A stretch of 51,307 nt of DNA from Reyranella sp. (GTDB lineage: Bacteria > Pseudomonadota > Alphaproteobacteria > Reyranellales > Reyranellaceae): the NCBI RefSeq assembly GCF_004297265.1, contig NZ_SCUT01000060.1, forward strand, positions 1 through 51,307. The letters are read 5' to 3'. Under the pieces are notes generated by a model. The model was not told where the DNA came from and made no database searches. It saw nothing but the letters and a program-made list of their open reading frames with translations. Shown in pieces: positions 49,866 to 51,307 of the stretch. The translations under genes and the position numbers were made by a program. Numbering within the stretch: position 1 is the stretch's first letter; each line of letters begins with the position of its first letter.

Positions 49866-51059
49866 ATGACCGCCACGCCCGATATCGGCATGGTGGTCGT
49901 GCAGCCGACCGCCTTTTGCAACATCGCCTGCACTTACTGTTATCTGCCCGACCGCTCGAACAAGCACGTCATCGCCCAGTCGACGGTGACACGGCTGTTC
50001 GAGCAGATTTTTGCATCCGGCTGGTCCTGCCCCGAGATCACCGTGATCTGGCATGCGGGAGAGCCGCTCGTAGTGCCCGTCTCGTTTTATCGCGAGGCCT
50101 TCGCGACGATCGAGCGGATGCGGCCGGCATCGGTCCACGTAAAGCACTCCTTCCAGACCAACGGCACGCTGATCGATACCGAGTGGTGCGACCTCTTCAA
50201 GGAATGGGGCGTCGGCGTCGGCGTTAGCCTAGACGGGCCGCGAGAGCTGCACGATCTTCACCGGAAGAGCCGCAGCGGCAAGGGGACCTTCGACAAGACC
50301 ATCGCCGGCATCCGCTCCTTGCGCGAAAACAACGTGGACTTCCACGTGATCTCGGTGCTGTCCCATACCAGCCTCGACCAGCCGGCAGAGCTGCTCGACT
50401 TCTATCTCACCGAAGGCATCGACCAGATCTGCTTCAACGTCGAGGAGTCCGAGGGCGATCACGTCTCGAGCCTCTTCCACGGTCCCGAATTGCGGAAGCG
50501 TTATGCCGCATTCCTGCGCAGCTTCTGGCACCTCGCCCGCCGCAGTGGTCGCGTCCGCTTCGTCCGCGAGATCGATCTTGCCCTGCCCCGCCTGTTCCGT
50601 CCCGAAGGGGTGCCCGCGCGCAACATCCAGGTCGAACCGCTGGCGATGCTGAACGTCGACAGCCACGGCAACGTCTCGAGCTTTTCGCCCGAGCTGCTCG
50701 GGCTGAAGAACAAGGACTATCGCGACTATCTCCTGGGCAACATCAATTTCCAGTCGCTCCAGGAAATCCGCGACACCTGCCTCGCTTCGGCGCTCTACCG
50801 TGACATCACCGCGGGCGTGCAGGCCTGCAGCAGATCCTGCGACTATTTCTCGGTGTGCGGTGGCGGTGCGCCGGTCAACAAGCTGTTCGAGAATGGCAGC
50901 TTCACCGGCACTGAAACCTCGTACTGTACACTGACGCAGATGGTGCCGACCGACCTGATCCTCGAAGCCTACGATCGTCTCGCGCACAGCCCGGCCATGG
51001 TGGTTCCGCAGGATGTCCCTTCCCCTTCGCCCGTCCAGAGCAGCGACGTCGCCGCTTAG
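49866..51059 (+). CDS. Radical SAM/SPASM peptide maturase (GrrM-like)
   Basis: This 397-residue radical SAM protein has the 4Fe-4S motif C18-x3-C22-x2-C25 in AFCNIACTYCYL, followed by the TIM-barrel strands (VIWHAGEPLV, SFQTNGTLI, GVSLDGP). A C-terminal SPASM region has C305, C321, C325, C331 and C354 for extra clusters (ACSRSCDYFSVCGGGAP). This is the layout of cyclophane-forming maturases such as GrrM. It is predicted to cross-link W and N residues of the precursor encoded 2 bases upstream. The ATG at 49866 lacks a clear ribosome site, so translation is probably coupled. Confidence 0.9.
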   Translation: MTATPDIGMVVVQPTAFCNIACTYCYLPDRSNKHVIAQSTVTRLFEQIFASGWSCPEITVIWHAGEPLVVPVSFYREAFATIERMRPASVHVKHSFQTNGTLIDTEWCDLFKEWGVGVGVSLDGPRELHDLHRKSRSGKGTFDKTIAGIRSLRENNVDFHVISVLSHTSLDQPAELLDFYLTEGIDQICFNVEESEGDHVSSLFHGPELRKRYAAFLRSFWHLARRSGRVRFVREIDLALPRLFRPEGVPARNIQVEPLAMLNVDSHGNVSSFSPELLGLKNKDYRDYLLGNINFQSLQEIRDTCLASALYRDITAGVQACSRSCDYFSVCGGGAPVNKLFENGSFTGTETSYCTLTQMVPTDLILEAYDRLAHSPAMVVPQDVPSPSPVQSSDVAA

Positions 51060-51073
51060 CTACCGAGGAAACC

Positions 51074-51307
51074 ATGAATAGTATGAAGCTCTTCGCCCTC
51101 ACCACGCTGGTGGCTGCAGGCTCGATGCTGGCGGCCGCCCAGTCGAGTGCCCAGCAACGCCCTGCGCAAGGCGGGCCAGCATCTCAGCCGCAGGCCGCGC
51201 CGTCGACGCCGAAGGATGCCGGCCCGCCGCCGGGCGGTGGCGCGCCGGGCCCTGAAGGCACTCGTCCCTTCCCGGTCATGTTCGTCACCAGCGTCGAGCT
51301 GATCCGC
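51074..51307 (+). CDS. Secreted Pro/Gly-rich protein, partial (third gene of the RiPP operon)
   Basis: The first 78 residues are visible and the gene runs off the right edge. It has a signal peptide (KLFALTTLVAAGSMLAAAQ), then a Gln/Pro/Gly-rich linker (PQAAPSTPKDAGPPPGGGAP) and the start of a folded part (RPFPVMFVTSVELIR). I do not recognise the family from this. GAGGAA precedes the ATG and the gap from the maturase is 14 bases, so it belongs to the same operon. It could be an export, binding or target protein for the modified peptide. Confidence 0.75.
   Translation, partial: MNSMKLFALTTLVAAGSMLAAAQSSAQQRPAQGGPASQPQAAPSTPKDAGPPPGGGAPGPEGTRPFPVMFVTSVELIR

Noticed and set aside
1..51307. CRISPR array, insertion sequence, tRNA or rRNA
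   Set aside because: No spaced direct repeats, transposase motifs or RNA-gene signatures were seen on reading either strand; a tRNA scan was not run.

Overview
The window is a GC-rich (roughly two-thirds G+C), densely coded chromosomal segment of a proteobacterium, most likely an alphaproteobacterium (Reyranella- or Bradyrhizobium-like). That guess rests on codon use, a Bug-family (TTT) solute receptor, many ABC importers with LysR partners, and Fe(II)/2-oxoglutarate oxygenases. No rRNA, tRNA, CRISPR, prophage or insertion sequence was seen. Protein calls come from reading motifs by eye; no database search was run.

Layout. 1-9.1 kb is a mix of small transcription units: EamA exporter, RidA-like enzyme with a divergent WYL regulator, split chromate transporter, TfdA-like dioxygenase with an MBL hydrolase, DHFR-fold protein, fasciclin protein, enolase-superfamily enzyme, and an alpha/beta hydrolase divergent from a TetR regulator with two clear operator boxes between them. 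9.1-15.1 kb holds an amidase, a Bug receptor and a fatty-acid beta-oxidation pair (FadB/J-type protein plus thiolase). 15.2-21 kb holds an AT-richer orphan gene, a remnant of a ZIP-transporter 3' end, and a polar amino-acid ABC importer operon ending in a divergent alanine-racemase-like gene, controlled by a LysR gene. 21-27.9 kb holds an intact ZIP transporter, an FMN 2-hydroxyacid oxidase, two 2-oxoglutarate oxygenases, an OafA-type acyltransferase and a GST.

27.9-36.1 kb is a nine-gene minus-strand operon in which nearly every junction overlaps or abuts: solute-binding protein, histidine phosphatase, ATPase, two permeases, a DAO flavoprotein, a small 2Fe-2S subunit, an FAD subunit with a BFD cluster domain, and a second DAO flavoprotein. 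It resembles opine, hydroxyproline or amine oxidase systems and faces an OccR/NocR-like LysR gene. 37-49.2 kb holds a cupin/LysR pair, an RlmM-type methyltransferase, secreted proteins, a membrane Ser/Thr kinase divergent from a tiny one-helix membrane gene, an orphan CoxL-like molybdoenzyme, a two-DTG aspartyl-protease-like protein and small genes.

The most notable locus is at the right edge (49.5-51.3 kb): a 120-residue peptide precursor ending in nine Trp-x-Asn units, a radical SAM/SPASM protein 2 bases downstream, and the start of a secreted Pro/Gly-rich protein 14 bases after that. This matches the GrrA/GrrM type of cyclophane RiPP system, here with an all-Trp/Asn core. The cluster is cut by the window end.
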